This document shows, piece by piece, positions 1 through 12,200 of a DNA stretch of 64,000 nucleotides (positions within the stretch are counted from its first letter, which is position 1; each line of letters begins with the position of its first letter). This DNA is from Allobosea sp. Tri-44 (GTDB taxonomy: Bacteria; Pseudomonadota; Alphaproteobacteria; Rhizobiales; Beijerinckiaceae), in contig NZ_NBDP01000007.1 of the NCBI RefSeq assembly GCF_004123845.1, forward strand, positions 536,138-600,137, in the 5' to 3' direction. A model generated the notes under the pieces. It made no database searches and was not told where the DNA came from. It worked only from the letters and a program-made list of their open reading frames with translations. Made by a program: the position numbers and the translations under genes.

Positions 1-609
1 GAGCACTGTCGCAACCTGGCGCGCCGTGAGCTCGCGGCGGTCGAGCTGGCCGAAATCGGTGAACTGGCCCTGGACGCTACTCGGACTGACACGATGGCAG
101 AAATTATCCTCGCCGCCGGCATAGAGCTTGAGGTCCGGCGCAAGCGCGTCGCGATATTTGGCGAGGAAGCCGTCGAGGCCGCCGTAATGATCGTGGTGGC
201 CATGGCTGACGATCAGGGCATCGATCTTGGTCGGATCGACCTTGAGGATGCCGATATTGTTCAGCAGTGCATCGGGACTGTAGCCGAAGTCGAGCAGGAT
301 GGTGCGGCCCTCGTCGGCGCGCTGCGATTCCAGGAAGAGCGACAGGCCCCATTGATTGTGCAAGACCTGGCGATAATCGGCGCCGCGGCCCGAGCCCGGC
401 GGCTGATGCTGTACGCCCTGGACGGTGCTTGGCTTCAGGAACTGGTCATGGGCTGAATCGATCAGCACACGCATCGACAGGCGGTCGACGGTGGGCACTT
501 CGATTGGCGCGGCGCTGGCGATCTCGACACAGGCGAAGCTCGTAGCGGCGCCGGCCGCGAGCGCAGCCGACAGCTTGAGGAAGGAACGGCGCTCGATCGC
601 CTCTGTCAT
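1..609 (-). CDS. MBL-fold metallo-hydrolase, Tat-exported, 3' end outside window
   Basis: The frame is open from an ATG at 609 down to the window edge (203 codons, no stop seen), so the C-terminal part is missing. The N-terminus carries a twin-arginine signal (ERRSFLKLSAALAAGAA), which predicts export of a folded protein. Near residue 135 is SHGHHDHYGG, the HxHxDH zinc-binding motif of the metallo-beta-lactamase fold, preceded by ILLDFGYS as in the family. It is probably a periplasmic zinc hydrolase; the substrate cannot be told, and beta-lactamase activity is not implied. It lies 231 bp downstream of sapC on the same strand and may have its own promoter there. Confidence 0.85.
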   Translation of the reverse strand, partial: MTEAIERRSFLKLSAALAAGAATSFACVEIASAAPIEVPTVDRLSMRVLIDSAHDQFLKPSTVQGVQHQPPGSGRGADYRQVLHNQWGLSLFLESQRADEGRTILLDFGYSPDALLNNIGILKVDPTKIDALIVSHGHHDHYGGLDGFLAKYRDALAPDLKLYAGGEDNFCHRVSPSSVQGQFTDFGQLDRRELTARQVATVL

Positions 610-701
610 GACCGTGAACCCTTGCCTGGGCACGGCATACGCGCCGCAGGCGCGAGACTAGCCGGCCAGCCGGAGGGAAGGTTTCCATAGTTCGGCGATC
701 G

Positions 702-724
702 GGCAGGAGGATTGCCTCCCTGCC
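702..724 (-). terminator. Stem-loop after sapC, possible weak terminator
   Basis: GGCAGG (702-707) pairs with CCTGCC (719-724) and AGG with CCT inside, with one bulged C and a four-base loop. It lies 117 bp past the sapC stop and before the MBL-fold gene. No T-run follows on the minus strand, so intrinsic termination is uncertain; it may instead be a processing hairpin. Confidence 0.3.
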
Positions 725-840
725 GCATCCGGTAACGAAACGAAGCTTTCGTGTTCGAACAAAGCGCCCATCGTCAACGCGCGACGCTTTGATCCGCTTC
801 AAACAACAGCGGCAAGGCCGATGGCGATCGGTGATTTCGA

Positions 841-1551
841 CTATGAGCGCTCGCCGAGCAGGGCGAAGTTCGCCAGGCTGATCAGATGGGCGTGGATGGG
901 CGCCAGATAGCCTTTCCGCCGCAGATCGAGCCAGATTTCGTCCGACAGCGCGTTGAGGCGCTCTTCGCTCACTGCCGTGAAGCCGGAGAAGCTCGAGGTC
1001 GCGCCGTTGGCCGACCGTATCTCGATGTTGATCGTTTGGAACAGGTCGAGGGCCTTGAGCTCGGCGGTGAAGGTGGCCGTGGCTTTCGCAGCATCGGCAT
1101 ATTCGCCGACGAAGGTGATGACCCGCTGCAATGCTTCCGCCGGCTCGCCGTCCTCGGTGAAGAGGCGCTCGCCCTGCTCACTCTGCAGCCCGGAGAAGCC
1201 GCCATCGACGCAAATGACCTGCTGCTCCGACGAGACCTCGCCACCGACGAATGGGTAGCGCCGCAGATAGGCCGGCGCATGCTGGCCGCGCCAGCGCCCC
1301 TCGCCATCGACGAAACAGCTCTCGCCGGGACGCATCCCCACCATGAACAGCGGCGAGACGGTTCCCGCTTCATCCAGGAAGAGAATTGGCATGTCGCGGC
1401 ATGCGACCGCGAACTCCGGCATCAGCGCCGGCAGCACATGGGCTCCGGACGCGAATGCGTAGGGTGCCTCCGACGGGGCGACCCGCGCCTCGCGATGCTC
1501 ATTGCGGTCGAGCACGGTGATGCTTGAATAGAACAGCGGCAAGGGCGCCAT
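841..1551 (-). CDS. SapC family protein
   Basis: This 236-residue protein has the SapC family layout: LDRNEHREARV near the N-terminus, then AFASGAHVLPALMPEFAVAC, PILFLDEAG, PLFMVG, AYLRRYPFVGG and a C-terminal ERLFTEDGEPAEALQ block. It has no signal peptide or membrane segment. The ATG at 1551 was chosen because GAGGA lies just upstream; a longer frame from 1665 would run into tpsB and is unlikely. It starts 25 bp after the tpsB stop on the same strand, so it looks like the last gene of the ialB-tpsA-tpsB unit. SapC proteins were named from S-layer loci but their biochemistry is not settled. A role in making or handling the exoprotein is inferred from position only. Confidence 0.85.
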   Translation of the reverse strand: MAPLPLFYSSITVLDRNEHREARVAPSEAPYAFASGAHVLPALMPEFAVACRDMPILFLDEAGTVSPLFMVGMRPGESCFVDGEGRWRGQHAPAYLRRYPFVGGEVSSEQQVICVDGGFSGLQSEQGERLFTEDGEPAEALQRVITFVGEYADAAKATATFTAELKALDLFQTINIEIRSANGATSSFSGFTAVSEERLNALSDEIWLDLRRKGYLAPIHAHLISLANFALLGERS

Positions 1552-1576
1552 GATCGGATCCTCGTCAGAAAAAAGC

Positions 1577-3208
1577 TCAGATGCTCGCGCGCAAAGTGAG
1601 CCGGAAATAGAGTTCGACATCGCGCTGCGCGGCCGAGACGCGCTGGAGCGGCCGCCCGACGCCACCTTCGAGCGATGCCCAGTCGAGCGGGCGCCAGATC
1701 AGCCCTGCGCCCACCGAGGTGGCGTGCGTCACCCGCGCGCCGTTGAGATACGTCTGGCCGTGGTCGAGGAAGACGAAGGTATCGAGCTTCAGCGGCTCCG
1801 GCAGCGCATAATGCAGTTCCGCCTGGCCGTAGAAGCCCGAATTGCCGAAGGCGCTGCCGATCGGGTAGCCGCGAACCGTCGTCGGACCGCCGATCTGGAA
1901 TATCTGGTCACCCGGCAGTTGCGATTCCGTCGTATATTGCCCGGCGCCGACGAGCGAACCGTAGATATCATCGGTGATGCGCCAGAGCGAAGCGCTGTTG
2001 CCGGTCCAGATCGTATAATTGCGCTTGGCGCCCGCCAGCGTGTCCTCATGCGCCACCTGCGTCCAGTTCACGCTCGTGGAGTGCGTTAGGTTGGGCAGGT
2101 TCACGGTCAGCAAGCCGCCAGCCGAGGTCTTGATGTAGTTGGTGTCGACCGTCGAGATGTCGAGGAGCTTGCTGCGACCGCGACCGCGGCCGAGTGCGCC
2201 GGTCGCCTGTAGCAGAATGGTATCGGTGGCGAAGATCGGCTGCGAAAGCGTGAGCGCCCCGCTTTCGGATATGCCCTCGGGGCGCAGTTCACGGATGGAG
2301 CCGCCGACGATGCGATAGGCCGAGCGCGTATAGGTCACGCCGAGCCGCGTGCCCCAGGGCGAGACCGGAATTGTATAGCTGCCGGTACCGAGGATGCTAC
2401 CCCGCGCCCGCGAGCCGTAGAGCACCAGCTTGTCGTCGATGCCAAGCAGATTATGGTGGCGCAGGAAGAGAGTGCCCTGATAACGACCGGTCGAGAGCAC
2501 GCCCTGATTGTCGTAGGAAATCTGGGCGGTGTTTCGCAGCGGCTCGGTCAGCGCAAGATCGATATCCGTCAAGCCGAAGCTCGCGCCAGCTGCAAGCTGG
2601 GCCCGGACCTGCAGTTCATTGAGGCGGTTGAAGATCGAGACTTGGCGATTGAGCGCCGGCGCATCGACGACGTCGTCCTCAGCGATCGGCACCTGCGCAC
2701 GGATATACCAGGGCCAGGTCTGCACGGCCCCGCTGATGCCGACCTTTCCGATCCGCCCCTCGACGAGCTTGACCTTGAGCACGCCGCCGTCGAGCTTCTG
2801 CGGCGGCAGCACGGCGCTCGCCGTGATCTGGCCCTTCGCGGCATAGAGGTCGTTGACCTCCTGGACGAGCTTGCCGATCGCGGCGAGATCGACCCGCTTG
2901 CCGAGATAGCGGGCCCGGATGGCATCGAGCTCGGCCTGGCTGATAAACTTCGATGTGTCGAAGTCGACCCGCGTCAGCACCACCGTCGCGCCGCCCGCAG
3001 GGAATTCGAGCCTTGGCCCTGGCGTGGGCGCCACCACGCCCGGGCCGCGCTGACGCGGCGGTGCGGTCTGGCGCTCGATCTCGCGCCGCTGGCGCGCAGC
3101 TTCGTTCTCCAGTGTCTGCGGCAGGACCTGCGCAAGCGTCGGCCCTGCGGCGATGCCCGCTGCAAGAGCCAGACCGAAACCGACGGCGACGCGTCTTACG
3201 CGGTTCAA
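1577..3208 (-). CDS. TpsB-type outer-membrane transporter (ShlB/FhaC/HecB family)
   Basis: A 543-residue Omp85-superfamily protein that would carry the TpsA exoprotein across the outer membrane in two-partner secretion. Visible parts are a signal peptide (residues 1-27, ending PTLAQ), a proline-rich linker, a POTRA domain at about 75-155 (VDFDTSKFIS to KVKLVEGRIG), and a beta-barrel to the C-terminus ending in FRLTLRASI. VRGY near residue 445 (GGPTTVRGYPIG) is the conserved L6-loop motif of the superfamily. The start codon is TTG at 3208, supported by GAGGAG five bases upstream. It overlaps the tpsA stop by four bases (TTGA), so translation is probably coupled. Its length fits full-size TpsB proteins. 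Confidence 0.93.
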   Translation of the reverse strand: MNRVRRVAVGFGLALAAGIAAGPTLAQVLPQTLENEAARQRREIERQTAPPRQRGPGVVAPTPGPRLEFPAGGATVVLTRVDFDTSKFISQAELDAIRARYLGKRVDLAAIGKLVQEVNDLYAAKGQITASAVLPPQKLDGGVLKVKLVEGRIGKVGISGAVQTWPWYIRAQVPIAEDDVVDAPALNRQVSIFNRLNELQVRAQLAAGASFGLTDIDLALTEPLRNTAQISYDNQGVLSTGRYQGTLFLRHHNLLGIDDKLVLYGSRARGSILGTGSYTIPVSPWGTRLGVTYTRSAYRIVGGSIRELRPEGISESGALTLSQPIFATDTILLQATGALGRGRGRSKLLDISTVDTNYIKTSAGGLLTVNLPNLTHSTSVNWTQVAHEDTLAGAKRNYTIWTGNSASLWRITDDIYGSLVGAGQYTTESQLPGDQIFQIGGPTTVRGYPIGSAFGNSGFYGQAELHYALPEPLKLDTFVFLDHGQTYLNGARVTHATSVGAGLIWRPLDWASLEGGVGRPLQRVSAAQRDVELYFRLTLRASI

Positions 3209-6200
3209 GGCTGCTCCTCGAAACCGGCGAGATTGACGATCGGCTTGGGCGGTGCGCCTGTGCTGGCGGTCGTGGCAGGCTCGTCGGAGCCCGTGCTGCG
3301 CCAGCGACCATCCGTACCCAGAACGAAGCCGCGAGCGATCTCGCCGAAGGACAGCCCGTTCGGCAACAGAGTGCCAAGCCGCGCCAGATCGCGGCCCAGA
3401 TGCATCGCCTCCGGGGCATCGGCGACATCGGAGTCGAGCCCGACGATGAAGGCGCTCGTCGCCAGCCGCTTGCCGTTGACCGTCAATGAGAAACCCCGAT
3501 CCCGCTGATAGAGTTGGACATCATAACCGGGCACCGGAGCAAGGCTGCGGTTATTGGCGAGGATGGTCATGATCGGCGTCGACACGCGCAACGCGCCGGG
3601 GACGAAAGCTTCCGTGATCGCGAGATCGTTCGAGGTTGTGGCGAGCACGCCATCAACGGTTTCGAAGCGGTCGATCCGGAAACGATCGGTATCGATACGC
3701 AGGTCGACCGTCTGGGCGGTGCGTTCGCGGAAACCGGCAATGTCGAGCTTGAGCGGCAACCCCGCTCCGCCGGGAAGCTGCACGATATCGGCGGCAATGC
3801 GCGTGCCGAGGATGACGATGCTGTCGCCCGCACCGAACCGCCCGAGCTTGACCTCGTCGGCTGCGACACTGGCGCTACGTGCGGCGCCAGTTTCGATCGC
3901 GATCGTGCCACTGCCGCTGCGGCCGGCCTGCAGCACCAGCGCATCGCTCGCGACCACGAGCCTGCCGACGATATCCTCATCGGCCGCGAGCGAAGCCGAG
4001 CGGCCGGCATCGAGGCGGTCGAAGACGATGCCGCGCGCCTGCAGGCCGATATCGCGCCCGCTGGTCAGCGTTCCGCTCCGGATCGTGCCGGCTGAGGACT
4101 GGAGCAGGATATCCGTGCCGCTGCGGACAGTGCCGACAGCGAGCTCCCCGAGTGCCGAGCCGGCTACGGTGCCGGCGCCTTCGAGCAGGTCGACCTTGAT
4201 ATTGCCGCGCTGAGAGATGAGCGAGACCGCGCCCGAGCGCGCCCGCCCGGTGCCGAGCGAGAGGTTTTCACCGGCCAGGACGGCAAGATCGTGTTTGGCA
4301 TCGAGGCTACCGAGCATGACCGAGCCGCCGGCCGAGAGCCGCGCCGAAGCGCCGGCAACGAGTTGCGAGATCGACAGATCAGTCGCGGCCCGCAGCGTTG
4401 TCGTCCCCGTGGCCTCGATGGTGGCGGCCGTGATGCCAGCGCCGATCGAGGTTACGGCGAGATCGCCTGCGGTCGTCCTGGCGCTGCTCAGCGTTACGGC
4501 ATCGGAAGCGGACAGGATCGCGCTTGCGGCGCTCAGGGCACTAATACCCAATGTCCCGCCATTGGCGGTGACGCTCGCCGTGCCGCCCGCTGTCAGGCTG
4601 TTCGTCACCGAGATCGAGGCCGCGGCGGTCAGCATCGCGTCTTCGGCTGCATCGATGCTCGCAGCGGTGATGCCGGCACCCGTCGAGGTCATGGCGAGAT
4701 CGCCTGCAATAGTCCTAGCACTGCCGATTGCGATGGCCCCCGAAGCCGTCAGCGTCGTGGTCGCCCCGGCGTTCAACCGATCGACGCCCAAGGCTCCGCC
4801 GTTGGCCGAGAGGTTGGCGCCGCGCCCCGCGCTCAACCCGTTCGTGACCGAGACAGAGGTCGCAGCTGCAAGGGTCGCGCTTCCGGCGGCATTGACGGTC
4901 GCGGCAATGATTCCAGCGCCCGTCGAAATGACGGAGAGGTCGCCCGCGCTCGTTCCGGCGCGCCCCAGCCTGATCGCTCCGGAAGCGGACAAGAACGAAC
5001 TCGCCCCTGCGCTCAGCCTATCAATGGCGAGCCCCCCATCGCCGGCTGCGACATTAGCCGCGCCGCCCGCCGTCAGGCCGTTCGTGACGAAAATCAGGGT
5101 CGCAGCAGTCAACGTCGCATCCGCGGCGGCGTTGATGGTCGAGGCCGTGATCCCCGCCCCGCTGGAGTTCAAGGACAAGTTACCGGCGGTCGTCGTCGCA
5201 GCGCCCAGCGCGATCGTACCCGATGCCGTCAGCATCGAGCTCGCGCCAGCGCTCAGGCTGCCGAGATCGAGCGTCCCGCCGCTGGCCGTCACGCTTGCCG
5301 CGCCGCCTGCCGTCACATCATTTGTCACCGAGACCGATGTATGAGCGGTCAGGGTGGCCGTGTCCGCCGCATCGATGCTCGCGGCGGTAATACCGGCGCC
5401 CGTCGAGGTGATCGCGAGATCGCCGACCGTCGTCGTGGCGCCACCGAGCGTGACTGCGCCCGAGGCCGTCAGCGAGGAATTCGCGCCGGCGTTTAGCCGG
5501 TCAATGGCGAGCGTACCGCCGCTCGCGGTGACGCTGGCCGCGCCGCCCGCCGTCACGCCATTTGTCACCGAGACCGAGGTCGCGGCGGCAAGCATCGCAT
5601 CTTCTGCCGCGTCGATGCTCCTGGCGGTGATATTAGCGCCAGTCGAGGTGATCGCGAGGTCACCCGCCGTCGTCGTCGCGCTGCCCAGCATGATCGCGCC
5701 CGAGGCCGTCAGCGATGAGCTCGCACCGGCGCTCAGGCTGCCGAGGCTAAGCGCCCCGCCGCTGGCGGTGAGGTTAGCCGCGCTGCCGGCCGTCAGGCCA
5801 TTCGTCACCGAGACCGACGTTGCGGCGGACAGCGTGGCCGCACCGGCCGCCTCGATGCCGGTCGCGGTGATGCCCGCACCCGTCGAGGTGATGGAAAGAT
5901 CGCCCGCCGTTGTCGTTGCGCTGCCCAGCATGACCGCGCCCGACGCCGTCAGCAATGAGCTCGCTCCGGCTCTCAGGCTGCCGAGGTCGAGCGCCCCGCC
6001 GCTGGCGGTGAGGCTGGCTGCGCCGCCCGCCGTCAGGCCATTTGTCACCGAGACAGAGGAGGTGGCTGTCAAGGTCACATCGTCGGCGGCATCGATGCTG
6101 GCGGCGACGATACCGGCGCCGGTCGAGGTGATGGAAAGATCGCCCGCCGTCGTGGCGCTGCCCAACGTGACCGCATTGGAGGCGGACAGGACTGCTCGGG

Positions 6201-9200
6201 CTGAGCTCAGGCTGTCGATATCCAACGTCCCGCCACTGGCGGCGACGGTCGCGACACCACCCGCCATCAGGCCATTGGTCACGGAGATCGAGGTCGCTGC
6301 CGATAGCATCAGGTTCCCGGCGGAGGCGATGCTGGCGACATCGATGTCGGCGCCGGTCGAAATGACGGCCAGACCGCCCGCGGTCGTCGTCGCGGTACCG
6401 AGTGTTACCGTGCCCGAAGCTGTCAGCGTCGAGCTCGAACCGGCATTCAACTGAGCGACAGTCAACGTTCCGCCATTGGCCGAGAGGTTGACGCCACTGC
6501 CCGCGACCACGCCGCTCGTCACCGAGACCGAGGTCGCAGCCGAGAGAGTTACGCTTCCGGCAGCGTTGACGGTTGCGGCGATGATCCCCGCGCTGGTCGA
6601 CGTGACAGAGAGGTCGCCTGCGGTCGTAATCGCGCTACCCAGCGTGATCGCCCCCGAAGCTGCCAGGGACGAAGTTGCTCCCGCGTTCACGCTGCTAATC
6701 GCGAGCGTCCCACCATGAGCCGCCACGTTCGCCGCGCCGCCGGTCGTCAGGCCGTTCGTCACCGAGACGGCGGTAGCTGCGGTCAACCTGGCTGCGTCAG
6801 CGGCATTGATGCTGGCGGCCGCGATGCTCGAACCCGTCGAGGTAACGGAAATGTCCCCCGCCATTGTTGTCGCAGTTCCGAGCGCGATCGCGCCCGACGC
6901 GGTCAGTGTCGAGCTCGCGCCGGCATTCAGGCTACCGAGATCGAGCGTCCCGCCGCTCGCGGTGATGCCGGCCGCACCGCCCGCCGTCACGCCGTTCGTC
7001 ACCGAGACCGAGGTCGCGGCAGCGAGCGTCGCGTCTTCGGCCGCGTTGATGCTCATGGCAGTGATGCTGGCGCCAGTCGAGATGATCGCAAGATCGCCCG
7101 CCGTTGTCGTCGCACTGCCGAGCGTGATAGCGCCCGAGGCCGTCAGCGACGAACTCGCACCGGCGCTCAAGCTGCCGAGACCAACCGTCCCGCCGCTGGC
7201 GGTGATGCCGGCCGCGCCGCCCGCCGTCACGCCGTTCGTCACCGAGACCGATGTCGCGGCAGCGAGCGTCGCGTCTTCGGCGGCATTGATGCTCACGGCA
7301 GTGATGCTGGCGCCGGTCGAGGTGATCGCAAGATCGCCCGCCGTTGTCGTCGCACTGCCGAGCGTGATAGCGCCCGAGGCCGTCAGCGACGAACTCGCAC
7401 CGGCGCTCAAGCTGCCGAGACCAACCGTCCCGCCGCTGGCCGTGATGCTGGCCACGCCGCCTGCAGTCACGCTATTCGTCACCGAGAGCGAAGTCGCTGC
7501 AGCAAGCGTCGCATCTTCGGCTGCATCGATGCTTGTGGCGATGATGCCCGCGCCCGTCGACGTGACGGAAAGATCGCCGGCCGTCGTGGTGGCGCTGCCG
7601 AGCGTGACCGTCCCCGACGCCGTCAACACCGAGCTCGCGCCGGCGTTCAGGCTGGCGAGCTCGAGTGCTCCGCCGCTGGCGGTGAAATTGGCCGCACCGC
7701 CCGCTGTCAGGCCGATCGTGACCGAGATTGAGGTCGCAGCAGCCAGTGTCGCGGCACCGGCGGCCTCAATGCTCGCAGCGGTGATGCTGGCGCCCGTCGA
7801 TGTCACGGAGAGATCGCCCGCGGTGGTAGCGGCGCTACCCAGTGTGACTGCACCCGACGCCGTCAATATCGAGCTCGCGCCGGCGCTCAGGTTGGCGAGG
7901 GCAAGCGTTCCGCCGCTCACCGTGACATTGGCCGCGTCACCCGCCGTCAGGCCGGTCGTGACCGAGACCGAGGTCGCAGCGATCAGTGTCGCATCGTCGG
8001 CAGCATCGATGCTGGCGGCGACGATACCGGCGCCGGTCGAGGCGATGGAAAGATCGCCGGCCGTCGTCGTGGCGGAGGCAATCGTGATCGCACCACTCGC
8101 CGAAAGCGTGCTGTCACCACCGGCCGTGAGTGTTCCAAGCGCCAAGCTGCCATTGCTCGTCGAGAGCCGCGCACCCGAGTTGCTCGCGACCGTGTCGAGG
8201 ACGAGATCGCCGCCAGCGCTCAGCGTGACCGCGCCTGCATCCGCGGTGAGACTGGTGGCATGAGCGGCGCCAACCGTTGAAAGATAAACGCTGCCATTCA
8301 GGCTGCGCGCAGAGATCGTGGGCGCGGCGAAGGCGAGTGACGCACTCGCCGTGCCGATGCCGTTTCCGGCGTAGAGCGAGACCACGCCACCTGCCTGGGA
8401 AGCGTCGAGCAGGGGGCCGCTATCGCCGTTGCCAATGATTGTGCCCGTCGCGGTCAGGGCGATCGAGGTGCCTCCAACCGGGGCGGCGAGTGTGCTGACG
8501 ACGCGCCCCAGCACGAGGTCGCTGCCGGAAGCGAGAGTGATGCGGCCGGCGGCCGTGATGTCCGCACCGCTCGCCATGGCGATTCCGGCGCCGGTGAGGG
8601 AGACGCCTCCGGTGCCAGAACGGGCACGCTGCAGGACATCGATCTCGCCATCGGCGGTCACGCTGAGCCCAGTCTCGGCAGTGAGATTGCCGAGGCGGAA
8701 TGCGGTGGGCGACTGACCGGCGATGGCCGGGCCCGAGAGCCAGGCGGACCCGCCAATGGCGCCGGAAATCGCACCGGTGGCGCCGACCCGCAGACCGAGT
8801 GCCGCGGTCGCAGAGCCGACATTGCCGGTCGCATTCAGCTGGATCGAACTCGCCGAGATCGCGACACCCGGCAAATAGCCCTGGATGCCGCCGGCCCTTG
8901 CGGTCAACGAGGCTAGGCCGGACGCGAAGATGCGGCCGATCTCGGCATTGCCGGCATTGGCGACGAGATAGGCATCGCCGGCCGCCGCCGAGGCGGAGAC
9001 CAGCCTGCCGCCGATCTGGTAGGTCAGCGGTGTCGCGGCGGAACCGATGCCCCCGCCGCCTGCGACCAGAATGAGATCGCCATTGGTCTGGATCTGCACC
9101 GGGCTGCGCGGCGTCGTGCCGTCGGCTTGCGTCCCGGCGACGATCGCCTGCGGCGCCTGCAGGCTGACCGTGCCCGTCGCGGTGATGCGGCCGATCGTCA

Positions 9201-12200
9201 GCGTGCCGCCGGCCGAGTTCGGCGCACCGGTCGACTGGACATAGACGTCCCCTTGCGCCGAAGCGGAGAACGTCCCGGTCGCGTTGATGAAAAGCGGCGC
9301 GGTCTGCTTGACGTCGACGCGGATGAGCGTGACGCCGTTCGGGACGTTGTTGAGATCGGTGACCTCGACGAGGCTGCCATCCTGCCTCTGCCCGATGAGC
9401 TTGACCGTGCCGGGTGTAGTCGCAACCGCGAGCGCGGCGAGCTGGGCATTCGAGACTGAGCCACTGCGGATGTCCGCCAGCGCAACCTGCACATCCGGCG
9501 CGAGCGAGCCGATGCTGCCGGCGGTGTTGAGCGTGACGTCGTGGCCAATGACCAGCGCCCTGCCATTGCCGACGACGCCCGGGTCCGGCTGCAGCGCCGA
9601 GGTATTGATCGCCGAGACGAGCTGCCGCTCGGTCCAGACCGCATCGCCGGCGATCCGGTTGGCAAGGCCGGGAGCGACACCCGCACCATTGACGCTGAAG
9701 CTGTAATTGCTCTCGAGCGTCGCCGGGTTGAAGCGCGCCTGGTCCGCCCAGCCGCCGCCATAGGCGGACTCGAAGACGCCCGAATAGGCAGCGTAACGCC
9801 GCGCGGCATAGGCCGCGACTTCGTCAGTCCCGGCCGTGCGCCCGAGCTCGGCATCGGCGAAGGCTTGATAGAGCGGGATAGCGGCAGTGTTGAGGGTGAA
9901 GACGCGCTTGTCCGGCACCCCGTCATTGTTGGTGTCGACCATGGCGACGATGCCATCGCGGAGCAGCGCGGAATACTGGGCGTAGGTCTGCGTGACCTGC
10001 TTCTCGAACGCAGTGATACTGCCTTGGGCGGCGGCGGCGGCGCCGTCCGCCGCGGTGAGTTTCAGCGCACGCGAGACCTTCGAGAGCTGGTCGGCGCTCA
10101 GCGCCTGCGCCGCTGTCTGTCCCGAGGCCGAGACGAGCCTGCCGGCGACGACGTCGATGCGGACATCGCCGGCCCAGCTCTCGATCTGCCCGACGCGCAG
10201 ATCGCCCGCGACCTGAGAGATGCCGATATCGCCACGGGCGGTGAGGCTGACGACACCATCGACATAGCTGCCATTCGGCAGCTGCGTTGCGACCGCGCGC
10301 ATCGTCATCAGGTTCGAGAGCGAGCCGATGCTGCCCTCGTCGCTCACCAGCGTGATGTTGCGACCGACGACGTTCGTCGATCCCGTGGCCACGGCCTCGA
10401 GGCTGCCGGTGGCGCGCACATTGATGTTGCCGTAAGCGCCCGGAGTCTGGTCGGCGCGCAGGGCGACAACCCGGGCGCTGCCGGTGATGTCGAGATTGAT
10501 GCCACCGCTGCCCGTCCTGGCGTCGAGCTGTGCACCCGGGGTCAGCGTCGCCTGGATCGCCGCCGATTGCGTGCCGATCGAATCGCGCGCGGTCAGCGTC
10601 AGGTTGTTGCTGAGGATCGTGGCGTTCGCCACCTGGGTGAAGCTGCCGCCCGAGGCGACGATCGTCGTCGTGCCGCTCGGATTGACGATGTTGCCCTGCT
10701 GGATGACCGAGCTGTTCGAGGTGATGCTGACGCGGCCGGCTGCATTGCCGGCGAAGCTGACCGCGAACGGGTTGTCGGCCTTGACCGACGCGGTGACCTG
10801 GACGAAGGCCCGGGTTACATAGTTGTAGGCCCACTGCGCCTGCGATGCCCCGGGCTGGGCGACGAAGTCGCGATCGCAGTGATTGATCGCCTGCCCGTTG
10901 CAGCCGCCATAGGTTGCCGAGTTGTGGATGAAGTCGAGTTGGCCGCCGGTGATCTCCTGCGTCAGCCCGACATGAGTCAGGCTGGTGTCGTTCGTGACCC
11001 GCCCCGACACCTGCGTTGCGCTCGGGGCCTGCGCGTTGCGCGACCACCAGTACCCCCAGTCCTGACCCGGATTGGTGCTCGGCGACTGGGCGTCGACATA
11101 GACCCAGGGGTTGCCCGACGTGCCTGAATCGAAGCGCCAGTAGACGCCCGGGATGTCGCGCTGGTTGCGGTTTGCCTCGGTCAGGCCCTCTTTCTGGAGC
11201 AAGGCCTGCTGCGTCCACTCATAGCGCGTGCCCGTGACGGGGTTGTAGCTCGTCGTGTCGCCTGAGATGAAGGCGACAGGCGTCGAGGCGCCGACGCCGC
11301 TCAAGATCGGCTGCGCGCCGTTATGGGTCTTGTAGACCGCGATGCCGGAGCCCGGCGTATAGGCGTAGACGGTGGTGTTCGCGCCGGAGGTGACGAGCCG
11401 GTCGACGATCGTGATCTTGCTGACGCTGGCGCTCACTCCTGCGGCCGTGCCGGTGTTGATGCGGTTGACGACGAAATCGAGCCCTGACTGGTTGTTGACG
11501 CTGACATCGCCGAAGCCGCCATTGATCTTGATGCGGCCGAGCGTGTTGGTGCTGATGATCTGGCCGTCGAGCAGCACCGAGCCACCGCCCGAGGAGGCGT
11601 TGACGTCGGCCATGACCAGCCGGTCGTTGACGAGGTCGTAGGAGACCGGGGCCGCGCCGGCGGCCGACCAGCCTCCACCGAAGATGCTGGCCAGGCTCAC
11701 TGTCGTGTAGCCGGCATCGAGCCAGGATTGACGGGAACCGCGCAGGATATCGCCGACGTTCCCGCCGATATTGCCCGACCAGTTGGTGATCCGCCCCGCC
11801 TCGATCGAGGCGTTGACGTTGATCGTCGTCGCCTTGATCGCGACCTGGGCGCCGTAGATCTGCGTGCCGCCGCCCTGCGCGACCGGATTGCTCTCCCGGT
11901 AGGTCGGGACCGTCGGAATGACCATGAACCGGATATTGTTGCCCATGTCATAGCCGCCGGTGCAGTTGTAACCGGAATCGGCGATGTAGCCGGCGCAATT
12001 TCCGAAGAACTGCATCGAGAAGTTGCGGGTCACGCCCTCGCTCTGCCTGCCATACAGGAAGTAGTTCAGGTCGGTCGCGCCCTGTCCCGCTGCGAGCGCG
12101 TTGGCCGCGGCGATGACCGCTTCATCGGCGTTGAAGCTGGTCGAGCCCGGCCTGCCGCCCGGATAGTAGATATAGGAGCCGTACTCAGCCTGTGGCGAGG

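Noticed and set aside
1..609. Beta-lactamase resistance gene
   Set aside because: The HxHxDH motif shows only the general metallo-beta-lactamase fold; Tat export and the missing C-terminal half give no support for beta-lactam hydrolysis.
4370..8130. CRISPR-like array
   Set aside because: The repeats are 240 bp long, contiguous, in frame and coding; there are no spacers and no cas genes.
4217..8263. Long plus-strand open frames (for example 4217-5344, 5354-6454 and 6806-8263) opposite the TpsA repeats
   Set aside because: They are antisense mirrors of the repeat array: the same Ala/Val/Pro pattern recurs with the 80-residue period, with no signals or ribosome sites.
9541..11127. 528-codon plus-strand frame, and similar ones at 13906-15009 and 19243-20805
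   Set aside because: Arg/Asp/Ala-rich shadow translations of tpsA, without hydrophobic core pattern, family motifs or ribosome sites.
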